Shown piece by piece: positions 1-9,324 of a stretch of 64,000 nt of DNA. The stretch comes from Rhodoferax sp. GTDB lineage: Bacteria > Pseudomonadota > Gammaproteobacteria > Burkholderiales > Burkholderiaceae_C. The stretch is taken from assembly GCA_019449595.1 (NCBI GenBank), contig JAGRPL010000014.1, positions 310,043 to 374,042 of the forward strand, given 5' to 3'. Under the pieces are notes generated by a model. It was not told the origin of the DNA. It was given only the letters and a program-made list of their open reading frames with translations, and ran no database searches. Every line of letters starts with the position of its first letter. Positions within the stretch are counted from its first letter, which is position 1. The position numbers and the translations under genes are program-made.

Positions 1-639
1 GTCCTTCACGCCCAGTGGGAAGCGTGCCACGTGCACGGCCTTCAGGCCCTTGGCGGCGAGCGCGGCCTCCACGTCCTTCAGGCCGGCCTCGCCGTAGCCG
101 GTGGTGTCGGCAAAGATGGCGACCTTGGTCCAGCCACGCGCCACGATGTCATCCACCACGAAGGGGGCCTGGATGGCGTCGCGCGCCGAGGTGCGGAAGA
201 TGAAGCTGGAGGGGGCCGCAAACTTGGTGGTGAGCGGCGTGCCGGTGGCGCAGGGAATGATCAGCGGCAGCTTGGCGTTCTGGAAGGTATCCAGCGCCTT
301 CTGCGCCACGCCGGTGTTGCAGAAACCGATGGTGGCGGAAACGCCCTCGGCCACCAGTTCCTGCGCACCCTTGAGGCCCACGTCCGGGTTGCCCTGGTCG
401 TCCTTGATGACCAGGGTCAGCTGGCGCCCCAGGTAGCCGCCCACGGCGTTGATCTCGTCCACGGCCAGTTGCACGCCTTCGAGCATGGGGGTGCCGAAGT
501 CGGACGACGGGCCGCTGAGCGGACCGATGACACCGATCTTCAGGGGCGGGCCCGACTGGGCCTGGGCCGAAAACGCCATGGTGAGGGCCATGGTTGCTGC
601 GCCCATGATGCCGATGACGCGACGCCGGTTGCTGTGCAT
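1..639 (-). CDS. ABC transporter substrate-binding protein, branched-chain amino-acid type (partial, 3' end outside window)
   Basis: The first 213 codons of a periplasmic binding protein; the gene runs off the left edge. It begins with a signal peptide (MHSNRRR, a hydrophobic stretch, cleavage near AQAQSG) followed by LKIGVIGPLSGPSSDFG and VDEINAVGGYLGRQ, the start of a LivK-like type I binding-protein fold (Peripla_BP_6 family). Such proteins deliver branched-chain amino acids, amides or aromatic acids to an inner-membrane ABC permease. The substrate cannot be told from this part, and no permease genes are in view on this side. Confidence 0.85.
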   Translation of the reverse strand, partial: MHSNRRRVIGIMGAATMALTMAFSAQAQSGPPLKIGVIGPLSGPSSDFGTPMLEGVQLAVDEINAVGGYLGRQLTLVIKDDQGNPDVGLKGAQELVAEGVSATIGFCNTGVAQKALDTFQNAKLPLIIPCATGTPLTTKFAAPSSFIFRTSARDAIQAPFVVDDIVARGWTKVAIFADTTGYGEAGLKDVEAALAAKGLKAVHVARFPLGVKD

Positions 640-760
640 GAGAGGTCCTTGTGTGAGCTGGCCAGCCCGTAGTGTATGCAGTCTGGCCGCTCGCGCCGGG
701 CGCGTCCGCGCAAGGTTCCGTTTTTGCGGGTGAAATCGGGGGTAAATCCCCGTGGTTTCT

Positions 761-786
761 GCGTCAATAGCTATTACTTTGGTAGC
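761..786 (-). repeat. 26-bp dispersed hairpin repeat, copy 1 (divergent)
   Basis: Reads GCTAC-CAAAGTA-ATAGC-TATTGACGC on the minus strand, the same layout as the other copies (GCTAY, 7 nt, ATAGC, 9-nt tail). It overlaps the 3' end of the Old Yellow Enzyme gene and supplies its last two full codons and stop. Confidence 0.55.
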
Positions 787-1895
787 GCCAGGTAGTCGGT
801 GTAGCCCTGGGCGCCGCCGCCGTAGTAGGTCGTGCGGTCGCCCGCTGTGAGCGCGGCCCCCTCGCGCAGGCGGCGGGTCAGGTCGGGGTTGGAGATGAAG
901 GGCCGACCAAAGGCCACCAGGTCGGCGCCCGCGGCCAGCGCCTGGTCGGCCAGCGCGCGGTCGTAGGCGTTGTTCACCATCCAGGCGGCCTGGCCGCCGG
1001 CTGCGCGGTAGGCCTGGCGCAGGGCGGCGTAGTCGAACGGGGCATCGCCCTGCTGGTAGTCGCGCGCTCCCCCGGTGGCGCCTTCGATCAGGTGCAGGTA
1101 GGCCAGCTGCAGCGGGGCGAGCTGCTGCACCACGTAGGTGAACAGGGGCGTGGGGTTGGGGTCGGCGGCGTCGTTGGCCGGGGTGACGGGTGACAGGCGC
1201 AGCCCGACCTTGCCGGCGCCGATTTCCTCGCACACGGCACGCATCACTTCCAGCAGCAGGCGGGCGCGGTTCTCGATGGGGCCGCCGTAGGCGTCGGTGC
1301 GGTGGTTGGAGCCGCTGCGCAGGAACTGGTCGAGCAGGTAGCCGTTGGCGCCGTGCACTTCCACGCCGTCAAATCCGGCGGCGATGGCGTTGCGGGCGGC
1401 GCGGCGGTAGTCCTGCACGATGCCGGGCAGTTCGTCCGGTGTCAGGGCGCGGGGGGCGGAGGTGTCCACAAACTGGGCCGCGCCGTCCTTGATGAGCACG
1501 GTCTTGGTCTTGGCGGTGATGGCCGACGGGGCCACCGGGGCCTGGCCACCTGGTTGCAGGTCCACATGCGAGACCCGGCCCACGTGCCACAGCTGCATCA
1601 CGATCTTGCCGCCGGCGGCGTGCACGCCCGCCGTGACCGGCTTCCAGGCCGCCACCTGGGCCTCGCTCCAGATGCCGGGCACGTCGGCGTAGCCCTGGGC
1701 CTGGTGGCTGATGGCCACAGCCTCGGTCACGATCAGGCCGGCGCCGTCGCGCGGGTCGGCGCGCTGCGTGTAGTAGGTGGCCATCAGCGCGGTGGGCAGG
1801 GCGCCGGGCGCGCGGTTGCGGGTGAGCGGCGCCATGACGACGCGGTTGGCCAGGGATAGCTGGCCGGTCTGGAGGGAATCGAACAAAGTGGTCAT
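774..1895 (-). CDS. Old Yellow Enzyme family alkene reductase (NemA-like)
   Basis: A 373-residue FMN-dependent NADPH oxidoreductase of the OYE family, whose members reduce activated C=C bonds of enones, maleimides or nitro-compounds. Seen: MTTLFDSLQTGQLSLANRVVMAPLTRNRA at the N-terminus, LWHVGRVSH, the barrel motif GFDGVEVHGANGYLLDQFL, then HRTDAYGGPIENRARLLLEV and VAFGRPFISNPDL near the C-terminus. The ATG at 1895 matches the family start; a longer reading from 1991 adds 32 unrelated residues and would run into the divergent MFS gene. The C-terminal codons come from a copy of the dispersed repeat. The physiological substrate is unknown. Confidence 0.92.
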   Translation of the reverse strand: MTTLFDSLQTGQLSLANRVVMAPLTRNRAPGALPTALMATYYTQRADPRDGAGLIVTEAVAISHQAQGYADVPGIWSEAQVAAWKPVTAGVHAAGGKIVMQLWHVGRVSHVDLQPGGQAPVAPSAITAKTKTVLIKDGAAQFVDTSAPRALTPDELPGIVQDYRRAARNAIAAGFDGVEVHGANGYLLDQFLRSGSNHRTDAYGGPIENRARLLLEVMRAVCEEIGAGKVGLRLSPVTPANDAADPNPTPLFTYVVQQLAPLQLAYLHLIEGATGGARDYQQGDAPFDYAALRQAYRAAGGQAAWMVNNAYDRALADQALAAGADLVAFGRPFISNPDLTRRLREGAALTAGDRTTYYGGGAQGYTDYLALPK

Positions 1896-2011
1896 GGGAT
1901 AGTGCTGCAGTGAAGGGAATGAATAGGGGGCGCGGTGCACGGGTATGTCCACCGCGTAGCCCAGAGTTGGTGTCCCTGCCGCAAAATGCAAGCTCGTTCA
2001 TCTTGCCGGGA

Positions 2012-3202
2012 GTGCGTTTCTTGACACCTTTGCGACATCTGTGGGGGCTGGCCCTGGCGCTCTCACTGGGGGCCGCCGTGTCCCTGGGCATTACCCGGTT
2101 TGCCTACGGCCTGCTGCTGCCGGCCATGCGCACCGACCTGGGCTGGTCGTACACGCTGGCCGGCGCCATGAACACCGCCAATGCCCTGGGCTATTTTCTG
2201 GGCGCCCTGGCCACGCCCTGGCTGATGCGGCGTCTGGGTGCGCCCACCCTGCTGTGGGGCGGTGCCGTGCTGGCCAGCGTCTTCATGGCCTTGAGCGGCT
2301 TCTTCACGGCCACCGAGCCCCTGCTGTTGCAGCGCCTGCTGGCCGGCGTGGCCAGTGCGCTGGTGTTCATCGCCGGCGGCCTGCTGGCGGCTCGCCTGGG
2401 TGCGCAGGACCCGGCGCGCGGGGGCTTGCTGATTGGCCTGTACTACGGAGGCACGGGATTGGGCATCGTGCTGTCGGCCGCCCTGGTTCCCTGGCTGCTG
2501 GAGTGGGCGCAGGGCGCACAGTACGGCTGGCGCTGGGCCTGGTGGGGTCTGGCGCTGGCGTGCGCGCTGGCCAGCGGCGTGCTGCTGTGGCCGGCACGGG
2601 TGATGGCGCAGTGGGCGCCACCGGCAGCCGTGGGCAATGCCCCTGCGGGGGTGTTTCGCTGGCGGGCGTTCGGCTTTGCCCTGGCGGGCTACACCCTGTT
2701 TGGCGTCGGTTACATCGGCTACATGACCTTTGTGGTGGCGCTGCTGCGCCAGCAGGGCAGCAGTGCGCTGGCCGTGACGGTGTTCTATGGCCTGCTGGGG
2801 GTGGCGGTGGTGGCGTCCTCGCGCATCTGGGCTGGCCTGCTGGACCGCCACCGCAGCGGCCGGGCACTGGCCACCCTGAACGCCCTGCTGGGCGTGGCAA
2901 CCATCCTGCCGGCGTTGACCCAGTCCTGGCCGGTGGTGCTGGCCTCGGGCCTGCTGTTTGGCGGCGTGTTCCTGTCGGTGGTGGCGTCGACCACGGCGCT
3001 GGTGCGCCACAACCTGCCGCACAGCGCCTGGGCGGCAGGCATCAGCGCGTTCACCACGGTGTTTGCGGCTGGGCAGATCGTGGGGCCCACGGTGGTGGGC
3101 TGGATTGCCGATGGCCCCGGCGGGCTGGCGCGCGGCCTGGTGTTTTCGGCGGTGGCGCTGTGGCTGGGTGCGCTGCTGGCCTGGCGTCAAAAAGCCCTGT
3201 AA
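2012..3202 (+). CDS. YbfB/YjiJ family MFS transporter
   Basis: An inner-membrane carrier of about 396 residues with roughly twelve hydrophobic segments. The opening ALSLGAAVSLGITRFAYGLLLPAMRTDLGWSY is typical of the YbfB/YjiJ (DUF1228) branch of the major facilitator superfamily, whose substrates are mostly unknown. No good ATG lies near the first membrane segment. GTG at 2012 or TTG at 2021 fits best (a GGGAG lies at 2008-2012); an upstream ATG at 1910 would add an improbable polar leader. It is divergent from the OYE gene and converges on gst. Confidence 0.85.
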   Translation: MRFLTPLRHLWGLALALSLGAAVSLGITRFAYGLLLPAMRTDLGWSYTLAGAMNTANALGYFLGALATPWLMRRLGAPTLLWGGAVLASVFMALSGFFTATEPLLLQRLLAGVASALVFIAGGLLAARLGAQDPARGGLLIGLYYGGTGLGIVLSAALVPWLLEWAQGAQYGWRWAWWGLALACALASGVLLWPARVMAQWAPPAAVGNAPAGVFRWRAFGFALAGYTLFGVGYIGYMTFVVALLRQQGSSALAVTVFYGLLGVAVVASSRIWAGLLDRHRSGRALATLNALLGVATILPALTQSWPVVLASGLLFGGVFLSVVASTTALVRHNLPHSAWAAGISAFTTVFAAGQIVGPTVVGWIADGPGGLARGLVFSAVALWLGALLAWRQKAL

Positions 3203-3216
3203 GCGGTGTACTGCTT

Positions 3217-3242
3217 GCGCAGACAGCTCGCTTTTTGATAGC
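3217..3242 (-). repeat. 26-bp dispersed hairpin repeat, copy 2
   Basis: GCTAT-CAAAAAG-CGAGC-TGTCTGCGC on the minus strand, between the convergent MFS and gst genes. The TGTCTGCGC tail is identical in four copies in this window. Confidence 0.7.
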
Positions 3243-3283
3243 GCATGACCAACCCCGGCGCGCGGCCGGGGCTTGGGCGCGGT

Positions 3284-3892
3284 TTACTTGAGCAGGCCTT
3301 CGGCCTTCATGGCGGCGATGACGGCGGGGCGTGCGGCGACGCGGGCGCGGTAGGCCAGCAGGTTGGGGTAGGGCGACAGGTCCAGGCCCACGTACTGGGG
3401 CCAGTTGGTCACCACAAACAGGTAGCCGTCGGCCACGGTGAAGGTGTCACCCATCAGGTACTGCTTGCCGGCGAGCTCGCCATCGACCCATTTCAGGCGG
3501 CCTTGCAGGCGCTCCAGGGCCGTGGCCTTGGTCTCGGCGGGGGTGGTGGGCACGAACAGGGGGGAGAAGGTCTTGTGCAGCTCGGTGCCGATGAAGGTCA
3601 GCCATTCCTGCAGCTTGTAGCGCTCGTAGGTGCCGTTGGCGGGCGCCAGCTGCTTGGCCGGCACCTGGTCGGCAATGTACTGCACGATGGCCGGGCCTTC
3701 GTGCAGGCTGCGGCCGTCGTCCAGCGTCAGGAAGGGCACATAGCCCAGCGGGTTGACGGTGTAGTAGTCGGTGCCGTCGGGCAGCTGGTGCGTCTTGGTG
3801 GGGGCGGCAATGGCCTCAAAGGGCAGGCCGGCTTCCATCAGGGCGATGTGGGGAGACAGGGAGCAGGCGCCGGGGGAGTAATAGAGTTTCAT
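3284..3892 (-). CDS. gstA: Glutathione S-transferase, GstA (beta-class) type
   Basis: A 202-residue cytoplasmic glutathione transferase. The N-terminal thioredoxin-like half starts [20 protein letters not shown], with Cys10 and Ser11 at the glutathione site, and contains [14 protein letters not shown] (cis-Pro) and the ES/EG-type glutathione contact [12 protein letters not shown]. His106 in [10 protein letters not shown] matches the conserved histidine of E. coli GstA, which this protein resembles along its whole length. It is the last gene of a leftward group with aldolase, aldehyde dehydrogenase and GMC oxidoreductase genes, which fits a detoxification or catabolic role, but the substrate is not evident. 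Confidence 0.93.
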   Translation of the reverse strand: MKLYYSPGACSLSPHIALMEAGLPFEAIAAPTKTHQLPDGTDYYTVNPLGYVPFLTLDDGRSLHEGPAIVQYIADQVPAKQLAPANGTYERYKLQEWLTFIGTELHKTFSPLFVPTTPAETKATALERLQGRLKWVDGELAGKQYLMGDTFTVADGYLFVVTNWPQYVGLDLSPYPNLLAYRARVAARPAVIAAMKAEGLLK

Positions 3893-3956
3893 GCGAATTC
3901 CTGGTGAAGAGGGTTTGCATGCTAGCGGGATTCTCGGGTGCCTGCAGGGGCTGGGG

Positions 3957-5564
3957 TCAAGCCCCGGATCGGATCAGGTCGGCGGCCTTTTCGCCGATCA
4001 CCATCGACGGGGCGTTGGTGTTGCCGGTGATCAGCTCGGGCATGATGGAGGCGTCGGCCACGCGCAGGCCCTGCAGGCCGTGCACGCGCAGCGTGGCGTC
4101 CACCACGGCCATGGGGTCGCTGGCCGGGCCCATCTTGCAGGTGCTGACCGGGTGGTATTCGGTGTCGGAGTGCTGGCGCAGGAAACGCTCGATCTGTGCC
4201 GGGTTGTTGCGCTCCAGCGGGTAGAGCATCTTGCCGCGAAAGGGCGCCAGGGCCTTGGACTCCATGATGTCAAAGCCCATCTGCGTGCCCTTGGTCAGGA
4301 CGGCCAGGTCATCGGGGTGTGTCAGGTAGCCCGGGTCGATCAGCGGGGCATCGGTGGGCTTGGCGCTGGCCAGCGTGACCGAGCCGCGGCTCTTGGGGCG
4401 CATCAGCGTGACGTGCAAGGTGTAGCCGTGGCCGAGGTGGCTCTTGCGGGTGTGGTCGTCCACAATGCCGGTGCACAGGGCCAGCTGGATGTCGGGATGG
4501 TCCGGATTGCCTTCGGTGGAGAGGAAGCCCTGCACCTCGGCCACGTTGGTGGTGATCCAGCCGGTGCGCTTGCTGCGCCATTCAAACATCGCCTTGAGCA
4601 TGGCCCAGGCGCCCCGCAGCGACATGCCAATGGTGGCGTCCGTGCGCGGGCTGCGGTAGATCAGCACGGTGGTGACGTGGTCGTGCAGGTTCTGCCCGAC
4701 GCCGGGCAGGTCGTGCTGCACGGCAATGCCATGCTGCTGCAGGTGCGCCGCCGGGCCGATGCCCGACAGCATGAGCAGCTGGGGCGAACCGTAGGCACCG
4801 CCGCTCAGGATGACTTCCCGCCGGGCCTTGACCTGCTGGGTGCTGCCGCCCTGCAGGAACTCCACGCCGGTGGCGCGCTTGCCGTCGAGCAGCACGCGGG
4901 TGGTGTGGGCGCCGGTGATGATGCTGAGGTTGGGCTGGCCCCGGTGGGGGTCGATGTAACCGCGTGCGGCGTTCCAGCGTTCACCGGTTTTCTGGGTGAC
5001 CTGGGCGGGGGAAACGCCGTACTGGCTGGCCGCGTTGTAGTCGGGGTTGCGCGGCAGGCCCTGCTCCACGCAGGCCTGCATGAAGGCTTCGTTGAGGACG
5101 CTGGGGCTGCGCAGGTAGCCCACGTTCAGCGGCCCGCCCACACCCCGGTATTCGGTGGCACCGAAGCACTCGTTGTTTTCCGAACGTTTGAACAGGGGCA
5201 GCAGGTCCTGGTAGCTCCAGCCCGGGTTGCCCTGGGCGGCCCAGTGGTCGTAGTCGTTGCGGTTGCCGCGCGTGTAGACCATGGCGTTGACCGAGGAGGA
5301 GCCGCCCATGACCTTGCCGCGGGGCTGGTAGCCCTTGCGCCCGTACAGGCCGCGCTGGGGCACAGTGTTGTAGCCCCAGGTGTTGAGGTTGAGGTGCGGT
5401 GTGGCGGCGAAACCCAGGGGGGCGCGCACGAACACGGTGTCGTCGCGGCCGCCGGCTTCGATCAGGCACACCGATACCTGGGGGTCTTCGCACAGACGCC
5501 CGGCCAGGGCGCAACCGGACGCGCCACCGCCGACCACCACGTAGTCAAATTCTTGCAGACTCAT
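3957..5564 (-). CDS. GMC family FAD-dependent alcohol dehydrogenase/oxidase
   Basis: A 535-residue glucose-methanol-choline (GMC) oxidoreductase. The Rossmann FAD motif [16 protein letters not shown] is at the N-terminus, followed by [15 protein letters not shown] (GMC signature 1) and [18 protein letters not shown] (signature 2). The C-terminal active site has the histidine in [10 protein letters not shown] and the asparagine in [16 protein letters not shown]. The family oxidises primary alcohols (choline, alkanols, aromatic alcohols) to aldehydes. It sits 48 bp downstream of an aldehyde dehydrogenase gene, so a stepwise alcohol-to-aldehyde-to-acid pair is likely; AlkJ-like or choline-type specificity cannot be settled by eye. 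Confidence 0.9.
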   Translation of the reverse strand: MSLQEFDYVVVGGGASGCALAGRLCEDPQVSVCLIEAGGRDDTVFVRAPLGFAATPHLNLNTWGYNTVPQRGLYGRKGYQPRGKVMGGSSSVNAMVYTRGNRNDYDHWAAQGNPGWSYQDLLPLFKRSENNECFGATEYRGVGGPLNVGYLRSPSVLNEAFMQACVEQGLPRNPDYNAASQYGVSPAQVTQKTGERWNAARGYIDPHRGQPNLSIITGAHTTRVLLDGKRATGVEFLQGGSTQQVKARREVILSGGAYGSPQLLMLSGIGPAAHLQQHGIAVQHDLPGVGQNLHDHVTTVLIYRSPRTDATIGMSLRGAWAMLKAMFEWRSKRTGWITTNVAEVQGFLSTEGNPDHPDIQLALCTGIVDDHTRKSHLGHGYTLHVTLMRPKSRGSVTLASAKPTDAPLIDPGYLTHPDDLAVLTKGTQMGFDIMESKALAPFRGKMLYPLERNNPAQIERFLRQHSDTEYHPVSTCKMGPASDPMAVVDATLRVHGLQGLRVADASIMPELITGNTNAPSMVIGEKAADLIRSGA

Positions 5565-5612
5565 GAAATACCTTTGCTGTGAAGGAGGGGGCAGGCCGGG
5601 CCTGCCCCGGCG

Positions 5613-7055
5613 TTATTTGGTCAGGAAGTCCAGGTACTTGGTGGCAAATTTGCCGTACGGGGGCCACATGAACTTGATGGCGCTGAAGGGTGCCTGGTAG
5701 AACACCGGGCGCATCTTGGAGAAGGTCGCGAAGCCTTCGTAGCCGTGGTAGTGGCCCATGCCGCTGTCGCCCACGCCGCCAAAGGGCAGGTCATGTTGGG
5801 CGACGTGGAACAGGCCGTCGTTGACGCTCACGCCGCCGGACATGACGCGGTCCAGCAGGGTCTGGATCTGCTGGTGGTCGTTGCTGAAGGGGTAGAGCGC
5901 CAGCGGACGCGGGCGGGCGTTGATGGCGGCAATGGGTTCTTCGATGGCGTTGAAGCCGATCACCGGCAGCACGGGGCCAAAAATCTCGCGCGTGCGCAGG
6001 GCGCAGTCGTCGGGGGCGTTGAGGACGATGTGCGGCGCAATCTTGCGGGTGCTGGCGTCCCACTTCTTGCCCGGAATCAGTTGCACCAGGGTGGCGCCGC
6101 GCGCCTCGGCTTCCTCCATGGCGGCCGTGATGCGGTTGAAGGCGCGCTCGTCGATGATGGAGGTGAAGTCGGGCGTGTCCAGCGAGGGGTAGCGCTGGGT
6201 CACGATTTCCTTGGCCATGGCGACGAACGTGGCGATCTTGTTGTGCGGCACGAACGCGTGGTCCACGGTGGTGCAGATCTGGCCGGCGTTGAGGCATTTC
6301 ACGAACAGCAGCCGCTCGGCGGCCTTGCGCAGCGGGAAGTCGTCACAGATGATGGCCGGGGACTTGCCGCCCAGCTCCAGCGTCACCGGGCACAGGTTCT
6401 GGGCTGCAGCCGCCATGACGGCACGCCCCGTGGGGCCGGAGCCGGTGAACAGGATGTGGTCGAACTTGAGCTGGGAGAACTCGATGCCCACGCCGCCGGT
6501 CTCGTCAAAGAAGGCCAGCTTCTCGCGCGGGAAGTACGCCGGGATCTTGTCGATCAGGAACTGGGCCAGGTGGCGGGAGTTTTCCGACATCTTCACCATG
6601 GACCGGTTGCCCGCGGCAAAGGTGTAGATCAGGCCGGTGAAGCTCAGGTTGATGGGAAAGTTCCAGGGCACGATGGCGCCCACCACGCCCAGGGGCTGGG
6701 GGATGACCCGGTTGCTGGCGCCGAAGAAGTTGCGCAGGTCCACGCCGCGGCGCTGCGGCTTCATCCACTTTTTGAGGTGCTTGAGGACGTGGTCCACGCC
6801 GTCGACCACGGTAAAGATTTCGGTGAACAGGGTCTCGTGGCGCGAGCGGTTGCCGTAGTCGGCATTCACGGCCTGCACCAGCCCTTCGCGGTTGTCCTGC
6901 ACAAAGGCCTTGAGCTTGAGCAGGTCGGCCTTGCGCTGGGCCAGGGTGGGGATGGGGTTGGCCAGGTAGGCGGCGCGCTGCAGCTGCAGGGTTTCTTCCA
7001 GTGTGTGGCGGGTGACGTCGACCGGGACGGTGGCATGCAGGGGAATGGCGGACAT
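5613..7055 (-). CDS. Coniferyl-aldehyde-dehydrogenase-like NAD(P)-dependent aldehyde dehydrogenase
   Basis: A 480-residue class 3-type aldehyde dehydrogenase oxidising an aldehyde to an acid. It has VGAIVPWNFPINLSFTGLI, FTGSGPTGRAVM (NAD loop), LELGGKSPAIICDD (general-base Glu) and LNAGQICTTVDHAFV (catalytic Cys). PLALYPFSNDHQQIQ and FGGVGDSGMGHYHGYEGFATFSKMRPV are hallmarks of the coniferyl aldehyde dehydrogenase (CalB) group. The ATG at 7055 gives the family N-terminus; upstream codons lie in the class II aldolase gene's region. Probably co-transcribed with the flanking aldolase and GMC genes. The true substrate may be another aromatic or aliphatic aldehyde. Confidence 0.9.
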   Translation of the reverse strand: MSAIPLHATVPVDVTRHTLEETLQLQRAAYLANPIPTLAQRKADLLKLKAFVQDNREGLVQAVNADYGNRSRHETLFTEIFTVVDGVDHVLKHLKKWMKPQRRGVDLRNFFGASNRVIPQPLGVVGAIVPWNFPINLSFTGLIYTFAAGNRSMVKMSENSRHLAQFLIDKIPAYFPREKLAFFDETGGVGIEFSQLKFDHILFTGSGPTGRAVMAAAAQNLCPVTLELGGKSPAIICDDFPLRKAAERLLFVKCLNAGQICTTVDHAFVPHNKIATFVAMAKEIVTQRYPSLDTPDFTSIIDERAFNRITAAMEEAEARGATLVQLIPGKKWDASTRKIAPHIVLNAPDDCALRTREIFGPVLPVIGFNAIEEPIAAINARPRPLALYPFSNDHQQIQTLLDRVMSGGVSVNDGLFHVAQHDLPFGGVGDSGMGHYHGYEGFATFSKMRPVFYQAPFSAIKFMWPPYGKFATKYLDFLTK

Positions 7056-7120
7056 GGCGGGCCTCTTTCGGTAAATGAATGGCTGTTGGACGGATGATGC
7101 GCGCAAACGCGCGGATGTGC

Positions 7121-7876
7121 TCAGGTACGGTAGCTGGGGTCTGTGCGCTCGAGCTTGCGGATCAGCGCGGGCCAGACGAAGGCCCCGCCCAGACCGCCGG
7201 TCTGCACGCGCATGGCTTCGGCCACGCCCTGGACGATGCGGGGATCGACCGTGGTCAGGGCGCCACCGGCCTGGGCGCCGATCTGGATCTGGCAGGTGGA
7301 CTCGAAGGTGTACATGGACAGGAAGGCGTCGGCAATGGTGCGGCCCACGGTCAGCAGGCCGTGGTTGCGCAGCATGAGGAAGTTGGCCTGCCCCAGGTCG
7401 GCCTGCAGGCGCGGCTTCTCGTCCTCGCGGAAGGCCACGCCTTCGTAGGTGTGGTACGCCAGCGAGCCCAGCACGAAGGTGGACTGCTGGCTGATGGGCA
7501 GCACGCCGCATTGCTGGGCGCTGACGGCCACGCCGGCGCGGGTGTGGGTGTGCAGCACGCAGCCCGCGTCCGCGCGCACCTCATGCACCGCGCTGTGGAT
7601 GACGAAGCCGGCCGGGTTGACGGGGAAAGGCGAGTCGATGAGCTTGTTGCACTGCTGATCCACCTTGACCAGGCTGCTGGCGGTGATCTCGTCGAACATG
7701 AGGCCGTAGGGGTTGATCAGGAACTGGTGCTCCGGCCCCGGAATGCGGGCGCTGATGTGGGTGAACACCAGGTCGCTCCAGCCGTAGGCCGCCACCAGCC
7801 GGTAGCAGGCGGCGAGGTCGACGCGCAGCTTCCACTCTTCGGGGCTGACCTTGTCCTTGAGGGACGGTATGTTCAT
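7121..7876 (-). CDS. Class II aldolase/adducin family protein
   Basis: A 251-residue protein of the class II aldolase/adducin fold. Zinc-binding and catalytic positions are visible: the acidic residue in HSAVHEVRADAG, the histidine pair in VLHTHTRAGVAVS and the third histidine in MLRNHGLLTVG. The family includes fuculose-phosphate and rhamnulose-phosphate aldolases and decarboxylases, but most environmental members of this length are uncharacterised. ATG 7876 opens MNIPSLKDKVSPEEWKLR, and its 5' region faces the Crp/Fnr-type gene. It heads the leftward catabolic group that continues with the aldehyde dehydrogenase. Confidence 0.88.
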   Translation of the reverse strand: MNIPSLKDKVSPEEWKLRVDLAACYRLVAAYGWSDLVFTHISARIPGPEHQFLINPYGLMFDEITASSLVKVDQQCNKLIDSPFPVNPAGFVIHSAVHEVRADAGCVLHTHTRAGVAVSAQQCGVLPISQQSTFVLGSLAYHTYEGVAFREDEKPRLQADLGQANFLMLRNHGLLTVGRTIADAFLSMYTFESTCQIQIGAQAGGALTTVDPRIVQGVAEAMRVQTGGLGGAFVWPALIRKLERTDPSYRT

Positions 7877-7932
7877 GCACAGGCTCCGGATGACAACAAG
7901 CCCGCACGGTAACCGCATGCCCGGTGCTAGAC

Positions 7933-7948
7933 TGTTAAAAAATTTACA
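7933..7948. promoter_or_regulatory. Possible Crp/Fnr-type operator (TGT-N10-ACA)
   Basis: TGTTAAAAAATTTACA lies in the 100-bp gap between the aldolase gene and the divergent Crp/Fnr-type regulator, 28 bp before the regulator start. Only the outer TGT/ACA and AT-rich spacing support it; it is a weak candidate for autoregulation. Confidence 0.3.
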
Positions 7949-7976
7949 ATTTAGGGTATTTACCGGGGGGAAATGG

Positions 7977-8672
7977 ATGGTGGACTCCAAAAAAGCCTTG
8001 CTGGAAACCTTGTCGCGCAATCCCTGGTTCGGCGGCCTGCCGCTGGCCGAGCGCCGGGCCATGCTGGCGGTGGCAGACCGGGTGTCGGTGCGTTCCGGCG
8101 AAATGCTCTACCGCAAGGGCGATCCGGCGGGGGGCTTTCTGGGTCTGGTGGCGGGCGCCCTGAAGGTGTCCACCCTGGGAGAGGACGGGCGCGAGGGCAT
8201 CCTGTCGGTGGTGGAGGCGGGCAACTGGCTGGGCGAGACTTCGTTGCTCGACGGACAGCCGCGTCCGCACGATGTGACGGCCGTGCGGGCCAGCGAGGTG
8301 CTGGTGATCAGCCCGCACGCCTTTGCGCGCCTGATGCAGCGCGGTGCCTTTGCCCGCGCGGTGAATCTGCTGCTGTGCGCTCGGGTGCGAGGCCTGTACG
8401 GGCTGCTGGAGGACTCCATGCTGCGCTCCACCCGCACCCGGATTGCCCGGCGCCTGCTGGCCCTGGCCCGCGGGGATGCCACCATGGCCAGTGACGCCCG
8501 CGTGCGGGTGACGGTGTCGCAGGAGGCGCTGGCGATGATGCTGGGCATCACCCGCCAGACGCTGTCCAAGGAACTCAAGGCGCTGGTGGAGGCGGGTGTG
8601 CTGGCCCTGGGGTACGGGCAGATCGAAATCGTGTCGCTGGCCGGGCTGGAGCAGCACAGCGCACTGGCCTGA
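7977..8672 (+). CDS. Crp/Fnr family transcriptional regulator
   Basis: A 231-residue regulator with an N-terminal cyclic-nucleotide-binding-like barrel (GEMLYRKGDPAGGFLGLVAGALKV, then GNWLGETSLLDGQPRPHDVTA) and a C-terminal winged helix (VTVSQEALAMMLGITRQTLSKELKALVEAGVL). It has no N-terminal cysteine cluster, so it is not an oxygen-sensing FNR. The effector is unknown. The ATG at 7977 is preceded by GGGGGGA at 7965-7971, 5 bp upstream, which selects it over ATG 7973 (out of frame). Divergent orientation suggests it controls the aldolase/aldehyde dehydrogenase/GMC group. It ends 3 bp from the convergent FMN reductase gene. Confidence 0.9.
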   Translation: MVDSKKALLETLSRNPWFGGLPLAERRAMLAVADRVSVRSGEMLYRKGDPAGGFLGLVAGALKVSTLGEDGREGILSVVEAGNWLGETSLLDGQPRPHDVTAVRASEVLVISPHAFARLMQRGAFARAVNLLLCARVRGLYGLLEDSMLRSTRTRIARRLLALARGDATMASDARVRVTVSQEALAMMLGITRQTLSKELKALVEAGVLALGYGQIEIVSLAGLEQHSALA

Positions 8673-8675
8673 GGT

Positions 8676-9254
8676 TCAGGTCGCCAGCCGCTGGCCGGCC
8701 CACAGCACCTGGTCCAGCACCGCCTGCACCCGGTCGCGGTGCACCTCGGACGGGAGCTGCCCCTGCGCGTCAAAGGCGTCGCTGGCATGGTTCAGGGCGA
8801 ACTGGCGCGGGCACACCCAGCACTGCAGGTTGTGCAGCAGCGGGGTCAGGTGGCTCAGGGAGCGCAGGCCTCCGAGGGCTCCGTTGGAGGCGCTGAGCAG
8901 GCCCACCACCTTGCCAGCAAAGGGCCGGTCGCCGCTGCCCCAGACCGGGTGGCCGTGGACCGGGCTGGAAGCCCAGTCGATGGTGTTCTTGAGCAAGCCG
9001 GTGTAGCTGCCGTTGTACTCGGGCGAGCAGATGATCCATGCCGGATGGGCGTCCAGCGTTTCCTTGAGGCGCAGCACATCGGGCGGCGTGCCCCGGGCTT
9101 CCAGGTCGGCGTTGTACAGCGGAATGTCCAGTGTGGCGAGTTCCAGCAGGGTGACCTCGGCCCCTGCGGCGCGGGCTTGGGCCGCGGCCACGTGGGCGAG
9201 GCGGCGGTTGAAGGAGTGTTGGCGGGTGCTGCCGGCAAAGATCAGGAGTTTCAT
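8676..9254 (-). CDS. NADPH-dependent FMN reductase family protein
   Basis: A 192-residue flavodoxin-like reductase. The FMN phosphate loop is in [18 protein letters not shown] and the isoalloxazine contact in [44 protein letters not shown] follows, as in the NADPH-dependent FMN/chromate/quinone reductases. ATG 9254 begins MKLLIFAGS at the first beta strand; earlier in-frame codons overlap the mnmG promoter region. The physiological acceptor (free flavin, quinone, azo-dye or metal) is not evident. Divergent from mnmG with a 70-bp gap. Confidence 0.9.
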   Translation of the reverse strand: MKLLIFAGSTRQHSFNRRLAHVAAAQARAAGAEVTLLELATLDIPLYNADLEARGTPPDVLRLKETLDAHPAWIICSPEYNGSYTGLLKNTIDWASSPVHGHPVWGSGDRPFAGKVVGLLSASNGALGGLRSLSHLTPLLHNLQCWVCPRQFALNHASDAFDAQGQLPSEVHRDRVQAVLDQVLWAGQRLAT

Positions 9255-9324
9255 GCCCGCCATTGTGGCCGGGTTTGCGGGCTGGGGCCGCCCTGCACAG
9301 GGGGCGCCCGGTAAAATCGGCCCC

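Noticed and set aside
3253..3271. CCCCGG/CCGGGG hairpin between the MFS and gst genes as a terminator
   Set aside because: Short stem and no T-run on either strand.
3891..5582. Long open frame on the plus strand opposite the GMC oxidoreductase gene, and similar long antisense frames at 5745-7097 (+), 8770-10350 (-), 40299-42584 (+), 51210-53690 (+) and 57555-59363 (-)
   Set aside because: Their translations are Gly/Ala/Arg/His-rich without family motifs and each lies opposite a clear conserved gene; they are expected by-products of high GC.
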